Source: Sphaerisporangium corydalis
Lineage (GTDB): Bacteria; Actinomycetota; Actinomycetes; Streptosporangiales; Streptosporangiaceae
Length of the DNA: 53,950 nt
Assembly: GCF_025506355.1 (NCBI RefSeq)
Contig: NZ_JANZYP010000070.1
Location: 1 to 53,950 of the forward strand
Direction of reading: 5' to 3'
Shown here: in pieces, positions 7,560-17,737 of the stretch
Layout of the letters: the number at the start of each line of letters is the position of its first letter
Position numbering within the stretch: position 1 is the stretch's first letter
The notes under the pieces: generated by a model
What the model was told of the DNA's origin: nothing
Database searches by the model: none
What the model saw: only the letters and a program-made list of their open reading frames with translations
Translations under genes and position numbers: made by a program

Positions 7560-8876
7560 ATGTTCCTTTGGGGCACGGCTACCGCGTCCTACCAGATCGA
7601 GGGCGCCGTGACGGAGGACGGCCGGGGGACGTCGATATGGGACACCTTCGCCCACGAGCCCGGCCGGATCAGAGACGGTCACACCGGAGACGTCGCGTGT
7701 GACCACTACCGCCGATGGTCCGAGGATGTCACGCTCATGAGCGATCTGGGGGTGAACTCCTACCGGTTCTCCATTTCGTGGCCGAGAATCCAGCCCGAGG
7801 GCACGGGGAAGGTCAACGAGGCCGGGTTCGGCTTCTACGACAGGCTGGTGGACGAGCTGTGCGAGCGGGGCATCGTCCCGGCGGCCACGCTCTTCCACTG
7901 GGACCTCCCGCAGGCCCTGGAGGACAAGGGCGGCTGGCTGAACCGCGACACGGCCCACCGGCTGGCGGAGTACGCGGGGATCGTGGCCGAGCGCCTCGCG
8001 GACCGGGTCCCGATGTGGATCACGCTCAACGAGCCGTTCATCCACATGGTCTTCGGCTACGCGCTCGGCGCGCACGCCCCGGGCAGGACGCTGTTCCTGG
8101 ACGCGCTGCCCACCGCCCACCACCAGCTCCTCGGCCACGGCCTCGCCGTGCAGGCGCTGCGGGCGGCGCGGGCCGGCCAGGTGCTCATCACCAACAACTG
8201 CACCCCCGTGTGGCCGGCGTCCGGCTCCGCGGAGGACCTGCGGGCCGCCGACGCCTACGACACCCTGCACAACCGGCTGTTCAACGACCCCATCCTCACC
8301 GGCGCATATCCCGATATGTCGGCGTACGGGGTGGCCGCGCTGGACGCCGTCCAGGACGGCGACCTGGAGATCATCGCCCAGCCCCTGGACGGCCTCGGGA
8401 TCAACTACTACAACCCCACCCGCATCGCCGCCCCCGCCACCCCGCCCGGCCCCGGAGAGCTGCCGTTCGAGGACGCCGGCATCACCGGCTACCCGACGAC
8501 CGCGTTCGGCTGGCCGGTGGTGCCCGACGGGCTGCGCGAGCTGCTGACCGGGCTGCGGGCCAGGTACGGCGACGCGCTGCCGCCGGTGTACGTCACCGAG
8601 AACGGCTGCTCGCAGCCGGACGAGCCCGGCCCGGACGGGGTGGTGGACGACCAGGCGCGCATCGCCTTCCTCGACGGCCACATCGGCGCGGTCAGGGCGG
8701 CCGTCGCCGAGGGGGTCGACGTGCGCGGCTACTACGTCTGGTCGCTGCTGGACAACTTCGAGTGGGCCGAGGGGTTCAACCAGCGGTTCGGCCTGGTCCA
8801 CGTCGACTTCGCCACCCAGAAGCGCACGCCGAAGGCCTCGTACCACTGGCTGAGGGAGCGCATCGCCGCCCAGTGA
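7560..8876 (+). CDS. Beta-glucosidase, glycoside hydrolase family 1
   Basis: A 438-aa GH1 enzyme that starts right at the family's first strand (MFLWGTATASYQIEGA). The ATG follows CCGGAGG with good spacing, so the short N-terminus is real. The acid/base Glu is in TLNEP (E158) and the nucleophile Glu in YVTENG (E347), and the C-terminal WSLLDNFEWAEG motif is complete. No signal peptide is seen, so it should act in the cytoplasm on imported beta-glucosides such as cellobiose. No sugar transporter is adjacent. It is probably controlled by the divergent TetR. A copy of its last codons and stop is repeated just downstream. Confidence 0.95.
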   Translation: MFLWGTATASYQIEGAVTEDGRGTSIWDTFAHEPGRIRDGHTGDVACDHYRRWSEDVTLMSDLGVNSYRFSISWPRIQPEGTGKVNEAGFGFYDRLVDELCERGIVPAATLFHWDLPQALEDKGGWLNRDTAHRLAEYAGIVAERLADRVPMWITLNEPFIHMVFGYALGAHAPGRTLFLDALPTAHHQLLGHGLAVQALRAARAGQVLITNNCTPVWPASGSAEDLRAADAYDTLHNRLFNDPILTGAYPDMSAYGVAALDAVQDGDLEIIAQPLDGLGINYYNPTRIAAPATPPGPGELPFEDAGITGYPTTAFGWPVVPDGLRELLTGLRARYGDALPPVYVTENGCSQPDEPGPDGVVDDQARIAFLDGHIGAVRAAVAEGVDVRGYYVWSLLDNFEWAEGFNQRFGLVHVDFATQKRTPKASYHWLRERIAAQ

Positions 8877-8939
8877 GGCCTGAGGGACCCCCGGCGGACG
8901 GCCATCGCCGCCCAGTGAGGGGACCCCGGCGGACGGCCC
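8861..8939. repeat. Direct duplication of the GH1 gene end
   Basis: CATCGCCGCCCAGTGAGG occurs at 8861-8878 and again at 8903-8920, and each is followed by a GGACCCC-type GGCGGACGGCC stretch. The unit of about 42 bp has a small deletion in copy 2. The first copy holds the last codons and stop of the glucosidase; the second is a non-coding echo. Confidence 0.85.
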
Positions 8940-8972
8940 TGACGGCGGGTGGCCTCATGGGCGGCCGGAGCG

Positions 8973-9872
8973 CTAGAAGACCGAGACGTGGACGTGGTCG
9001 TAGTGGTTCGCGGTGATCCCGCCCCGGTCGGACATCTGCCGCCACCCGGCGCCGGTGCGGATGTCGTAGTAGCGCTGGCGCCAGATGATGTACATGATGC
9101 CAATCTGGCGCCCGTTCTCGATGCACCACTGCGCGAGGGCGTCGCCCCGGGCCACCGACCCGGCGTCGGGCATCCTGCCGCCGCCGCTCATCATGAAGTC
9201 GCAGGCGCGGCCCTTGCCGTGCTCGCCGGGGTCGCCCGCCCGCAGGCACCCGACGCCGAACGGCATCGGGTAGTTCTGCATGATGACGTTGCGGATGCTG
9301 ACCATGCGCGCGGTCAGCCCGCTGCCCGCGTCCGGCGTCTGGAAGCCGAACTTCTTCAGCAGCGCCTCGACGTCCCGCTTCTTGGCCTCGAGCTGCTTGA
9401 TCTCCTTCTTGAGATCGACGATCTTGTCCTGGGCCTGGGCCTGCGCGGTCTTCTGGTCCTTGATCAGCGCGCCGATCCGGTTCAGCCGCTGGTTCTTCTC
9501 CTCGGCGAGGTAGGTGACCGTGGCGGCCTGTCCGAGGATCGAGTCGGGGTCGCCGGTGTAGCTGAACACGCGGGGGCCGTCGAGCGAGCCGGACATGTAG
9601 GAGTTGCGGTAGAACTGCGCGACCTGCCGCTTGGCCTCGGCGAGGTCGGCGCGGAGCTTCTTGACCCGGCCGCCGGCCTTCTCGGCGGCGTCCCGCACGT
9701 CCTGAAGGCCCTCGATCTGCCCCCGGTAGGCCTTCTGCAGGTCCGCCGCCTGCTTGGTGAGGCGTTCGAGCTGGGCCTGGGGACTGGGCTTGGCCTCGGC
9801 GGCCGGTACGGCGAGCGCCGAGAACAGGCCGACGAGGACGGTGGCCAGCACCAGCACACGGCCTGATCGCAT
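8973..9872 (-). CDS. Secreted coiled-coil protein with C-terminal cell-wall-type domain
   Basis: A 299-aa protein from ATG 9872, chosen because GGGAGGG lies just upstream; an earlier GTG would overlap that site. Residues about 1-28 are a signal peptide (SGRVLVLATVLVGLFSALAV, then PAAEAKP). Two long coiled coils (about 30-85 and 130-170) follow, as in the N-terminal parts of RipA/CwlO-type proteins. The last 110 residues hold Cys and His (GVGCLRAGDPGEHGKGRACDF; final HYDHVHVSVF) and resemble the ARB_07466-like domain of actinobacterial secreted proteins. It probably acts on or near peptidoglycan, but the reaction is unknown. Confidence 0.8.
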   Translation of the reverse strand: MRSGRVLVLATVLVGLFSALAVPAAEAKPSPQAQLERLTKQAADLQKAYRGQIEGLQDVRDAAEKAGGRVKKLRADLAEAKRQVAQFYRNSYMSGSLDGPRVFSYTGDPDSILGQAATVTYLAEEKNQRLNRIGALIKDQKTAQAQAQDKIVDLKKEIKQLEAKKRDVEALLKKFGFQTPDAGSGLTARMVSIRNVIMQNYPMPFGVGCLRAGDPGEHGKGRACDFMMSGGGRMPDAGSVARGDALAQWCIENGRQIGIMYIIWRQRYYDIRTGAGWRQMSDRGGITANHYDHVHVSVF

Positions 9873-10259
9873 CAGCCCTCCCACTTCAGACGTCCCGAAC
9901 TATAGAAGCCGATCTTCGGGGGTGTCACACGATCGGAAGAACCTATACACCAATGGCGAAGTTTCTACCACTTCGCGAATATGCAGGTCGCGGGTTTGCC
10001 GAGAATTGGGCCCCGACAAATTTCCGGACACCAGCCGACATATCACTACACCATCGGGTGGTCAGGCCCCGGCAACGAGCAGTCGATCTTACCCACGGAC
10101 GGCGGCCACGGTCCCCCACTCTTGCCAACCGCGACAGAACATGGTTCTGTCGCAACGACCGGGCGATGCGGCTTGTGAGCGACAGCCCTCCATGGCAAGA
10201 CTAAACAAGCAAGCATTCGGTCAACTAGGACCCGGCCCACCCGACCAGGAGGCAGACAC
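9873..10259. other. 387-bp divergent intergenic region
   Basis: This region separates the secreted protein gene (minus) from the aldehyde dehydrogenase gene (plus). The only strong element is the long palindrome listed separately. The open frames here are short, overlap on both strands and have no good ribosome binding sites. Confidence 0.5.
10131..10153. promoter_or_regulatory. Perfect 23-bp palindrome upstream of aldehyde dehydrogenase
   Basis: GCGACAGAAC (10131-10140), spacer ATG, GTTCTGTCGC (10144-10153): ten-bp perfect arms, 107 bp before the dehydrogenase start. The core AGAAC-N3-GTTCT looks like a TetR-family operator. No regulator gene is adjacent, so the cognate protein is unknown. 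Confidence 0.6.
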
Positions 10260-11696
10260 ATGCTCCAGCACGACCGTCTTTTCATCGGGGGCGACTGGGT
10301 TGCTCCCGCGGGCACCGCGATGATCGACGTCGTCTCCCCGCACACCGAGGAGATCATCGGCCGGGTGCCCGACGGCACCCCCGCCGACATGGACGCGGCC
10401 GTCGCCGCCGCCCGCCAGGCCTTCGACAACGGGCCGTGGCCGAGGATGTCCATGGCCGAGCGCGCCGAGACGGTCGGCAAGCTGGCCGGTCTCTACGCGG
10501 CCCGCCAGGCGGAGATGGCCGAGATCATCACGCTCGAGATGGGCAGCCCCATCACCTTCTCGCAGCTCGCCCAGGCGCCCCAGCCGCTCGGCATGCTGCA
10601 GTACTACAGCGAGCTGGGCAAGACCTTCGCGGTCGAGGACGAGCGTCCCGGCATGTTCGGCCCCGTGACGGTGCGCCGCGAGCCGGTCGGCGTCGTCGCC
10701 GCCGTGGTGCCGTGGAACGTGCCCCAGTTCGTCATCATGACCAAGCTCGCCCCCGCTCTGATCGCCGGGTGCACGGTCGTGGTCAAGCCCGCCCCCGAGA
10801 CGCCGCTGGACTCCTACCTCCTCGCCGAGATGATCAAGGAGGCGGGCATCCCTGACGGCGTCGTCAACATCGTGGCCGCCGGCCGCGAGGCGGGCGAGCA
10901 CCTCGTCTCCCACCCGGGCGTCGACAAGGTGGCCTTCACCGGCTCCACGGCCGCCGGCCGGCGCATCGCCGGGATCTGCGGCGAGCAGCTCAAGCGGTGC
11001 AGCCTGGAGCTGGGCGGCAAGTCGGCGGCGATCATCCTCGACGACTGCGACCTCGGCGCGGCCATGGGCTTCCTGTCCATCGCCTCCCTCATGAACAACG
11101 GGCAGGCGTGCGTGGCCCAGACCCGCATCCTCGCCTCGTCCTCGCGGTACGACGAGGTCCTGCAGGCCATCGCGGACATGGTCAGCGCCCAGCCGGTCGG
11201 CGACCCGTCGGAGCCGACCACCGGCATCGGCCCGATGGTGGCCAAGCGCCAGCAGGAGCGGGTCGAGGGCTACATCAAGCTCGGCATCGAAGAGGGCGCC
11301 AAGCCGGTCGTCGGCGGCCTCGACCGCCCCTACGACCGCGGCTGGTACGTGGCCCCGACCGTCTTCGCCGGGGTGACCAACGACATGCGCATCGCCCGCG
11401 AGGAGATCTTCGGCCCGGTCCTTTCGGTGATCGAGTACGACGACGAGGCCGACGCCGTCCGCATCGCCAACGACAGCGACTACGGCCTGTCCGGCACGGT
11501 CTGGACCTCCGACACCGACCACGGCATGGACATCGCCCGCCAGGTCCGCACGGGCACGTACGGCGTGAACATGATGAACACCATGGAGCCGTCGTCGCCG
11601 TTCGGCGGGTACAAGGCCAGCGGCATCGGGCGCGAGCTCGGCCCCGAGGGCCTGTCGTCCTACCTGGAGTACAAGTCGATCGCCCGCCTGGGCTGA
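10260..11696 (+). CDS. NAD(P)-dependent aldehyde dehydrogenase
   Basis: A 478-aa enzyme of the ALDH superfamily. The catalytic Cys is in NNGQACVAQ (C284) and the general-base Glu in LELGGKSA (E250). The cofactor-binding VVPWNVP and the GSTAAGRRI segments are intact. AGGAGG lies 7 nt before the ATG. Substrate is unknown; the sequence resembles broad-range ALDHs found in steroid or terpenoid degradation regulons (for example mycobacterial Rv0223c), which is a guess at subfamily level. It appears monocistronic, ends at a hairpin and converges on ackA. Confidence 0.92.
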   Translation: MLQHDRLFIGGDWVAPAGTAMIDVVSPHTEEIIGRVPDGTPADMDAAVAAARQAFDNGPWPRMSMAERAETVGKLAGLYAARQAEMAEIITLEMGSPITFSQLAQAPQPLGMLQYYSELGKTFAVEDERPGMFGPVTVRREPVGVVAAVVPWNVPQFVIMTKLAPALIAGCTVVVKPAPETPLDSYLLAEMIKEAGIPDGVVNIVAAGREAGEHLVSHPGVDKVAFTGSTAAGRRIAGICGEQLKRCSLELGGKSAAIILDDCDLGAAMGFLSIASLMNNGQACVAQTRILASSSRYDEVLQAIADMVSAQPVGDPSEPTTGIGPMVAKRQQERVEGYIKLGIEEGAKPVVGGLDRPYDRGWYVAPTVFAGVTNDMRIAREEIFGPVLSVIEYDDEADAVRIANDSDYGLSGTVWTSDTDHGMDIARQVRTGTYGVNMMNTMEPSSPFGGYKASGIGRELGPEGLSSYLEYKSIARLG

Positions 11697-11709
11697 CGTG
11701 CGTAACCGC

Positions 11710-11738
11710 CGCCCAGCGCGCCCCCGCGTCGCTGGGCG
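11710..11738. terminator. Hairpin after aldehyde dehydrogenase
   Basis: A perfect 9-bp stem (GCCCAGCG at 11711-11718 pairs with CGCTGGGC at 11730-11737, plus one flanking C-G pair) with an 11-nt loop lies 17 nt after the stop. There is no T run, which is usual in such GC-rich genomes. Confidence 0.6.
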
Positions 11739-11819
11739 ACGGCCCCGCATTACAAGGATGTCCGAGATCGCCCCCGCCAGAAGACATGCCCGGGTCATGA
11801 GTTCTCCTGGTGGATCTCA

Positions 11820-11836
11820 TACCTCCTTTGGAGGTA
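11820..11836. terminator. Small perfect hairpin beside the ackA stop
   Basis: TACCTCC (11820-11826), TTT, GGAGGTA (11830-11836) lies 8 nt beyond the ackA stop. On the minus strand it contains AAAGGAGGT, a perfect Shine-Dalgarno sequence, but the frame after it runs into the convergent gene and is not coding-like. I take it as a 3' end structure. Confidence 0.4.
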
Positions 11837-11844
11837 GACGACAT

Positions 11845-12972
11845 TTACTCTGATTTGGTTCGCGCCAGAACCCCGTCGGTTTCCCGGGCGATCTCCAGTT
11901 CCTCGTCGGTCGGCACGACGGCGACGGTCACGGCCGAGTCGCCGGCCGACACCACCCGCGCACCGGTGACCGACACGTTCCGCAGGGGGTCCAGGCGGAT
12001 GCCCATGGGTTCGAGGCCGGCGAGCACGTTACGCCTGACCTGCGCGGAGTTCTCTCCGACGCCACCGGTGAAAGCGATCACGTGCACCGTGCCGAGGACC
12101 GCGCAGTAGGCGCCGATGTACTTCCTCAGCCGGTGGCAGTACACGGCGTAGGCCAGCGCGGCGTCCGCGTCGCCGGCCGCGACCCGCTCGATGACCGTTC
12201 TCATATCGTTGTCCCCGCTCAGCCCGTGCAGGCCGGCGCGGTGGTTGAGCATCGACTCCACCTCGTCAGGCGTCATGCCCTCACGGATCAGGTGGAAGAT
12301 CACGCCCGGGTCCAGGTCGCCCGGCCGGGTGCCCATGACCAGGCCCTCCATCGGCGTCATCCCCATGGAGGTGTCCACGCACCTGCCCGCCGAGACGGCC
12401 GAGGCGCTGGCGCCGTTGCCGAGGTGCAGGACGATCACGTTGGCCGTGCCCGGCCGGCCGATCATCTCGGCGGCCACGCGTGACACGTACGCGGTGGAGG
12501 TGCCGTGGAACCCGTACCGGCGCACGCCGTACCGCTCGGCCACCTCGCGGTCGATGGCGTACGTGCGGGCCGCGTCCGGCATCGTGCTGTGGAACGCGGT
12601 GTCGAAGACCGCGACCTGCGGCAGGTCGGGGCGCAGCCGGCGGGTCTCCTCGATGCCCGCGAGGTTCGCCGGGTTGTGCAGCGGCGCGAGCGGGACGGCC
12701 TCCTCGATGCGCTTGACCACCTCGTCGGTGATCAGCACCGGGCCGGTGAACCACGGGCCGCCGTGGACGACGCGGTGGCCGATGGCCGTGAGGTCGCCGG
12801 AGTCCATCGACACCTCGTCGGCGACGCGCTGGAGGGCCGCCTCGTGGTCGGGGACGCCCGAGTCCGGCTCGCCGACGCGCTCGACCTTGCCGGACTTGAT
12901 CCGTGTCGGACCGTCCAGGTCGACGAGCTGGTACTTCACCGACGAGGACCCGGAATTGATCACCAGGATCAC
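11845..12972 (-). CDS. ackA: Acetate kinase
   Basis: A 375-aa enzyme that interconverts acetyl phosphate + ADP and acetate + ATP. It has the N-terminal NSGSSSVKY motif, the GFHGTSTAYV signature, the LHLGNGAS phosphate loop, and TGGVGENSAQVR near the C-terminus. It starts at GTG 12972 and is somewhat shorter than the usual 395-405 residues, with the core intact. The usual partner pta (phosphotransacetylase) is not next to it; the gene upstream on the strand is an unrelated hydrolase 78 bp away. Acetyl phosphate must therefore come from a distant pta or a phosphoketolase. Confidence 0.95.
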   Translation of the reverse strand: MILVINSGSSSVKYQLVDLDGPTRIKSGKVERVGEPDSGVPDHEAALQRVADEVSMDSGDLTAIGHRVVHGGPWFTGPVLITDEVVKRIEEAVPLAPLHNPANLAGIEETRRLRPDLPQVAVFDTAFHSTMPDAARTYAIDREVAERYGVRRYGFHGTSTAYVSRVAAEMIGRPGTANVIVLHLGNGASASAVSAGRCVDTSMGMTPMEGLVMGTRPGDLDPGVIFHLIREGMTPDEVESMLNHRAGLHGLSGDNDMRTVIERVAAGDADAALAYAVYCHRLRKYIGAYCAVLGTVHVIAFTGGVGENSAQVRRNVLAGLEPMGIRLDPLRNVSVTGARVVSAGDSAVTVAVVPTDEELEIARETDGVLARTKSE

Positions 12973-13050
12973 TGGTCCACCCCCTGTGCCCGGTCGTGGT
13001 GACGCCGGCGCGCCGCCGATGTCCCGAACCGATGCCCCAGGAACGGGAGG

Positions 13051-13851
13051 TTAACCGGTGGCCCGCGTCCCCGCAGATCGGTGACCCGTGCCGGGGTACG
13101 CGGGCGCGGCGGCGATCCACTCGCCGATCCGCCGGATGAGGGCGGGGGTCGCCGCGGACTCGGCGTGGCCGTAGCCGGGCTCGATCCACAGCTCCTTGGG
13201 CTCGCGGGCCGCGTCGAAGAGCTGGTGGGCGTGCTCCAGGGGGAAGAAGGTGTCGGCGTCGCCGTGCACGATCAGCAGCGGGGTGGGCGAGATGCGCGCC
13301 ACCGCCTCGTACGGCGGGAGCGGCACCGGGTCCCACCGGCCGGCCTGGATGCGGGTGTGCTTGGCCAGCCGGGCCACCAGCCGCCCCGAGGGCCGCTCGA
13401 TCACCCAGTGCACCTGCCGCATCGGGCGGGTGCCCCGGTAGTACCAGCGGGCGGGGCCGCTCACCGCGACGACCGCGTCCGTGCCGGCGTGCAGGGCGGC
13501 GTGGCGCACGGCCACGGCGGCGCCCATCGAGAACCCGACGGTGACCACGCGGGAGTAGCCGATCGCGCGGGCGTGCCTGACCGCCGCGTCGAGGTCGAGC
13601 ACCTCGGCGTCCCCGACCGTGGACAGGCCGCCCGACCTGCCGTGGCCGCGGAAGTCGAAGGCGAGCACGCCGCCGAAGCCGCTCAGCACGTGGGCGATGC
13701 GCCGCGTCGTGCCCTCACGCCAGGAGCCGGTGAAACCATGGGCGAGGACGATGCCGAGATCGGCGTCACCTCGCGACGGGATGTGCGAGGCGTCGATCCG
13801 CACACCGTCCTTGGTCATCAGCGTCGCTGGGAATGCTTCGGCGAGAGGCAT
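13051..13851 (-). CDS. Alpha/beta hydrolase
   Basis: A 266-aa cytoplasmic alpha/beta-fold hydrolase. The oxyanion region is HGFTGSW, the nucleophile Ser sits in GFSMGAA (S108), the acid is in VHGDADTFFP (Asp198 or Asp200) and the His in GYGHAES (H229). The pattern fits small esterases/acyl hydrolases; the substrate cannot be read from sequence. It may be cotranscribed with ackA, but no metabolic link is evident. Confidence 0.85.
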   Translation of the reverse strand: MPLAEAFPATLMTKDGVRIDASHIPSRGDADLGIVLAHGFTGSWREGTTRRIAHVLSGFGGVLAFDFRGHGRSGGLSTVGDAEVLDLDAAVRHARAIGYSRVVTVGFSMGAAVAVRHAALHAGTDAVVAVSGPARWYYRGTRPMRQVHWVIERPSGRLVARLAKHTRIQAGRWDPVPLPPYEAVARISPTPLLIVHGDADTFFPLEHAHQLFDAAREPKELWIEPGYGHAESAATPALIRRIGEWIAAAPAYPGTGHRSAGTRATG

Positions 13852-13874
13852 GGGAAGAGCTTAATCGGGGGCCG

Positions 13875-14096
13875 TCAGCGAGGTCCGGCAAGGTGGCCGG
13901 GAGGGGGCACGGCCGCGTGGCCGTCCATCTTCGCCGCCATCGGCGTGACGCATCCGGTCACGAACGCGCCCACCACCAGGGCCCAGACGCCCAGCCGGCA
14001 CCGTTGTCCTGTCTGCCGCCCGCGCGGGCGGCGGCCGAGAGGCTCGGTCGCCGGAGGCGCCGGGGTGACGAGCCGGTTCAGATCTTCGTCCACCAT
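13875..14096 (-). CDS. Small putative single-pass membrane protein, 73 aa
   Basis: A short frame from ATG 14096 encodes a charged N-terminus, one hydrophobic segment (about 36-54, GVWALVVGAFVTGCVTPMAA) and a short tail. Codon third positions look coding. No family recognised and the ribosome binding site is weak. It sits between the alpha/beta hydrolase and the divergent typA. Confidence 0.45.
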   Translation of the reverse strand: MVDEDLNRLVTPAPPATEPLGRRPRGRQTGQRCRLGVWALVVGAFVTGCVTPMAAKMDGHAAVPPPGHLAGPR

Positions 14097-14356
14097 GTCC
14101 GGTGTCTGCCCCTGCGGGCCGCCGTTAGTCCAGAGTGCGGAGTTCCTTGACCATCATGGGCCGGGGTCGTGGTCATCCCCTTCCCCCGTCCTGGCTGGTC
14201 ATCCAGGGTCACGCGAGCGGGCCGGAAAGTTCGAAATCGTGCCGGATTTGCCCCCCTTTGCGCAAGACCGGCACGTGGTGGTAACAGCGATCAACTAAAA
14301 TAGTGGTGGCTGCATACTCCGCGGCCGGCCTCCACGACCCAGAGCGAGACTCCATC

Positions 14357-16206
<1,850 letters not shown>

Positions 16207-16210
<4 letters not shown>

Positions 16211-16250
16211 CCGGGACGCGGTGACCGTGTCTGACCGGGCGTGGTGACCG
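16207..16250. repeat. Short direct duplication over the typA stop
   Basis: CTGACCGGGACGCGGTGACCG (given here as 16207-16227) recurs as CTGACCGGGCGTGGTGACCG at 16231-16250. The first copy includes the typA TGA. Confidence 0.7.
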
Positions 16251-16283
16251 AGGCCTGAAGGCCGCGCGTGCCGGCCGGGTGGG

Positions 16284-17168
16284 TCAGGGGCGTCTGCTCT
16301 CCTCGCCCGCCTCGCCGGTGTACCGCCGGCCCGGGACCAGGCCGCGGGCACCGTACAGCTCGGACACGGTGACGAAGGTGTAGCCCTTGGCGGTGAGCTC
16401 GCGCAGCAGCCGGGGCACCGCCTCGACGGTGGTCCGGTGGATGTCGTGCAGGAGCACGATCGACCCCGGCCGGGCGGCGGAGGCCCGTTTGGCGACCAGG
16501 GTGCTGTTCCTGTCGCGCCAGTCGAGCGTGTCCAGGTCCCACAGGACCTGCGCCAGCCCGTCGTGCGCCGCCTCGGCCGCGACCGTGCCGTTGGTCGCGC
16601 CGTACGGCGGTCGCAGCAACCGCATCGTCGCCCCGGTGGCCGCCTTGACCACCTGCTGGGTGCGCTCGATCTGGCCGCGCAGCGCCTCGCGGGACAGCGA
16701 GGTGAGCGACGGGTGGCTCCAGGAGTGGTTGCCCACCTCGTGGCCCTCGGAGACCATGCGGCGGACGAAGGGCAGGGTGCGCGGGGTCACCATCTGGCCG
16801 ACGATGAAGAACGTGGCCTTCGCGTGGTTCTCTGCGAGGATGTCCAGCACGGTGCCGGTGTAGTCGAACGGCCCGTCGTCGAAGGTCAGGGCCACGCACT
16901 TGACCTGCCCGCACTTGATCGAGCGCCGCCTCGGCGCCGCCACCGGCCGGGTGCCCGGCCAGCCGGGCTGCTGGGCGATCACCCACCGGGCCAGCAGGAC
17001 GGGGTCGGCCTGTCTGCGGACCGGTGCCGACGTCCGTACCCGCACGACACCGTCGTCATGGCCCTGCGGTACCGGTGCCACCACCTCGCCGCATCCCGGC
17101 AGGCTGAGCACCGCCAGGAACGACAGCGGGAGCGACAACCACGTGAATCCCACCCGTATGACTGCCAC
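16284..17168 (-). CDS. Polysaccharide deacetylase lipoprotein (CE4 family)
   Basis: A 294-aa protein with a signal peptide ending in a lipobox-like SLPGC (Cys about 26), so it is probably anchored outside the membrane. The NodB domain (about 88-270) has the metal/catalytic TFDDGP motif, HSWSHP (second metal motif), the RPPYG motif and LLHD near the C-terminus, all intact. Such enzymes remove acetyl groups from peptidoglycan or chitin-like N-acetylglucosamine. It lies alone between typA and a small unknown gene. Confidence 0.9.
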   Translation of the reverse strand: MAVIRVGFTWLSLPLSFLAVLSLPGCGEVVAPVPQGHDDGVVRVRTSAPVRRQADPVLLARWVIAQQPGWPGTRPVAAPRRRSIKCGQVKCVALTFDDGPFDYTGTVLDILAENHAKATFFIVGQMVTPRTLPFVRRMVSEGHEVGNHSWSHPSLTSLSREALRGQIERTQQVVKAATGATMRLLRPPYGATNGTVAAEAAHDGLAQVLWDLDTLDWRDRNSTLVAKRASAARPGSIVLLHDIHRTTVEAVPRLLRELTAKGYTFVTVSELYGARGLVPGRRYTGEAGEESRRP

Positions 17169-17198
17169 CCGCGCGCTCCCCCCGAACAGCGGCAGGGG

Positions 17199-17513
17199 TC
17201 ACGGGTAGTTGTCGAAGTTCTCCGCCGTTTCCCCCCGCAGAGTCTTCTCCAGCTCGTCCCACCAGGGCGGTGCGTCGGCCTGTGACTCGGCGTAACGACG
17301 TGCCACCCGAATGGCACATCCAACCGGATCAGTACCCAGGTGGCGACGTTTCACCACACCCTCCTGCCAACGGTAAAAGCCATCACGGAACGTGACGACC
17401 AGCCCAATCCACACGGAAAGAATCGCGTCGTCGCACACTTCGTAGGCGTCTGTCACCCCCAGGCCGACGAGCTCCACGCGGAGTTTCGCGAGGGCCCCAC
17501 GGGCGTCGGTCAC
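17199..17513 (-). CDS. Hypothetical protein, 104 aa
   Basis: A 104-aa frame from GTG 17513, preceded by a G-rich stretch. The product (VTDARGALAKLRVELVGLGV, later VVTFRDGFYRWQEG and AIRVARRYAE) resembles small orphan actinobacterial proteins that often sit near XRE regulators. No known domain or motif recognised. The region just upstream (17514-17737) is non-coding as far as I can see. Confidence 0.65.
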   Translation of the reverse strand: MTDARGALAKLRVELVGLGVTDAYEVCDDAILSVWIGLVVTFRDGFYRWQEGVVKRRHLGTDPVGCAIRVARRYAESQADAPPWWDELEKTLRGETAENFDNYP

Positions 17514-17737
17514 CCCACCACCCCCCGGGCGACGTCCAGCCGGCCGGGTCGGGACTCCCTGAGTGCGCGCACAACGTTCATGTACCCGCATTGGGCGGTG
17601 CTTTGCACCACCGTAAGCGAGACGTGATGTTACTGTGAGAAACCAAACGACTACTTGGCGTTCCTTTACCCGGCCGGACACCTCTCGCACGCGGCCGGGC
17701 GCCTCGCGGCACCGCCGTTTGAGCGCCTCGCGGGCTC

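Noticed and set aside
11275..11844. Minus-strand frame after a perfect AAAGGAGGT next to ackA
   Set aside because: It runs antisense into aldehyde dehydrogenase with an unconvincing Arg-rich product.
14296..14301. TAAAAT as a typA -10 box
   Set aside because: No -35 at proper spacing; not reported as a promoter.
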